DNA from: Clostridiales bacterium
GTDB taxonomy: Bacteria; Bacillota; Clostridia; Lutisporales; Lutisporaceae
Assembly (NCBI GenBank): GCA_012842725.1
Contig: DUSG01000231.1
Span: forward strand, 1-6,301
Direction: 5' to 3'
Length of the DNA: 6,301 nt
A model generated the notes under the pieces. That model was given only the letters and a program-made list of their open reading frames with translations, was not told where the DNA came from and searched no databases. Below, one piece after another: positions 5,407 to 6,301 of the stretch (position 1 is its first letter; every line of letters starts with the position of its first letter). Made by a program: the position numbers and the translations under genes.

Positions 5407-6301
5407 ATGAACAAAAAACTTTTATTTTTTTCTGCCATGGCTTTAATATCTTTTTTTGCTGGAATAATGGCTTTCATGTCACAAAATTCCGAACCAATAA
5501 CCATAATCAAAAACATGAAGCATCAAATGCCGGGTTATGCCATATTCACAAAAGATGGAGATATACTCTATGTTGATAACATCATGACCATAAAGAAAAG
5601 CATATTAGGCAGTACCATAATTAAAACGGATGAATTTAAGATATACAATCCTATCGGAATAGTAGAAAACCCACCCCAGGAGAATATAATGAGCATATAT
5701 GAAAAAGCTTTGGAATCTCTGAATGATGATAAAAAAGTGCTTATTGTATACATAGACGGACTGGGTTATGATTTGTATGAAAAGGCAATAGAAAAAGGCT
5801 TTGTTCCACATATATCATCAATGGGAACTGCAGTAAAAGCCCTTACCGTATATCCAACGATTACAGATGTAACCTTTGCTTCCATGGTTACAGGTACTAC
5901 ACCTGTGCATACCGGCATAATGAGCAGAGAAAAAAAACTGCTGAAAATCCCTACCATATTTGATAAAGCAGCTGAAATGGGTAAAACCTCGAAGGTTATC
6001 GAAGGCAATATGCAGATAATAATCGATGAAGTAGAAACTATTTTAAATATCGACGAAAACAATAATGGCACCATAGATGACGAAATATACAAAAGAGCCC
6101 TGGAGGAAATGAAAAACCCTCCTGATATTCTTTTAATACACTTCCATTCCTACGATGATTTCGCCCATAAATATGGGCCAAGCTCTGAAAAGGCCCTGTC
6201 TCAACTTAATATGCTGGATTCTTATGTGAAAGAGCTTGTAGATAGATTTGACGGGAATGTAATAATCACCTCAGACCATGGCATGCATGATGACAATGAA
6301 G
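5407..6301 (+). CDS. Exported alkaline-phosphatase-superfamily phosphodiesterase/nucleotide pyrophosphatase (3' end missing)
   Basis: The first 298 codons are present and the gene runs off the right edge. MNKKLLFFSAMALISFFAGI (residues 1-20, hydrophobic to about 24) is a signal peptide or N-terminal anchor, with no clear lipoprotein cysteine, so the enzyme should act outside the membrane. After a linker region (about 30-108) comes the metal-dependent hydrolase fold of the type I phosphodiesterase/nucleotide pyrophosphatase family (PF01663-like): VYIDGLGYD with Asp117; PTITDVTFASMVTGTTPVHTG (150-170) with Thr153 as likely nucleophile; YDDFAHKYGP with Asp250 and His254; TSDHGM with Asp290 and His291. 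These match the two-zinc ligand set; the last histidine ligand lies beyond the window. An EF-hand-like segment, DENNNGTIDDE (216-226), is inserted before the second metal motif. GAGGAAA just upstream supports the start. Substrate is unknown: nucleotides, phospholipid head groups or other phosphodiesters are all possible. Confidence 0.88.
   Translation, partial: MNKKLLFFSAMALISFFAGIMAFMSQNSEPITIIKNMKHQMPGYAIFTKDGDILYVDNIMTIKKSILGSTIIKTDEFKIYNPIGIVENPPQENIMSIYEKALESLNDDKKVLIVYIDGLGYDLYEKAIEKGFVPHISSMGTAVKALTVYPTITDVTFASMVTGTTPVHTGIMSREKKLLKIPTIFDKAAEMGKTSKVIEGNMQIIIDEVETILNIDENNNGTIDDEIYKRALEEMKNPPDILLIHFHSYDDFAHKYGPSSEKALSQLNMLDSYVKELVDRFDGNVIITSDHGMHDDNE

Noticed and set aside
5568..6092. Minus-strand open frames of 61-108 codons
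   Set aside because: They are antisense to the phosphodiesterase gene, whose catalytic motifs are intact in the plus frame.

Overview
This window looks like AT-rich chromosomal DNA from a Clostridia/Tissierellia-type Firmicute. The signs are strong AGGAGG-type ribosome binding sites, a T-box leader on an aminoacyl-tRNA synthetase gene, terminators with U tracts, TTG starts, and the protein styles themselves. The genus cannot be fixed from the sequence.

Layout from left to right. Positions 1-102 (minus) hold the 5' end of a tungstate-type ABC permease gene (tupB-like). It is preceded by a molybdenum/tungsten-cofactor-type riboswitch (183-273) and an intrinsic terminator (118-141). Positions 331-846 and 868-1371 (minus) are moaB/mogA and moaC, a two-gene molybdopterin operon transcribed moaC to moaB toward the riboswitch. 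Positions 1372-1660 carry the probable moaC promoter, a run of small hairpins, and a very long stem-loop terminator for the gene upstream. Positions 1661-4756 (minus) are ileS, a complete eukaryote-like (IleS2) isoleucyl-tRNA synthetase. Its leader (about 4757-5093) is an Ile-specific T-box with specifier codon ATC, driven by a near-consensus promoter (5100-5129). From 5407 to the right edge (plus, divergent) runs the first 298 codons of an exported or membrane-anchored alkaline-phosphatase-superfamily phosphodiesterase.

How the parts work together. moaC and moaB make and activate molybdopterin, and the permease would import the oxyanion (tungstate or molybdate) that is inserted into it. The riboswitch lies between the two, so cofactor abundance probably feeds back on oxyanion import but not directly on moaCB. 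ileS is an independent unit that senses uncharged tRNA-Ile. The phosphodiesterase is divergent and has no obvious functional link.

The most notable point is that IleS carries the class I signature as G-I-H-H instead of H-x-G-H. That is the swapped form reported for IleS2 enzymes that are hyper-resistant to mupirocin. Other points worth a look are the riboswitch-terminator ahead of a tungstate permease, the 16-bp terminator stem with a structured 56-nt loop, competing hairpins ahead of T-box Stem I, and a 13-bp motif shared by the two divergent promoter regions. I see no wholly new multi-gene system, CRISPR array, tRNA, rRNA or insertion sequence.
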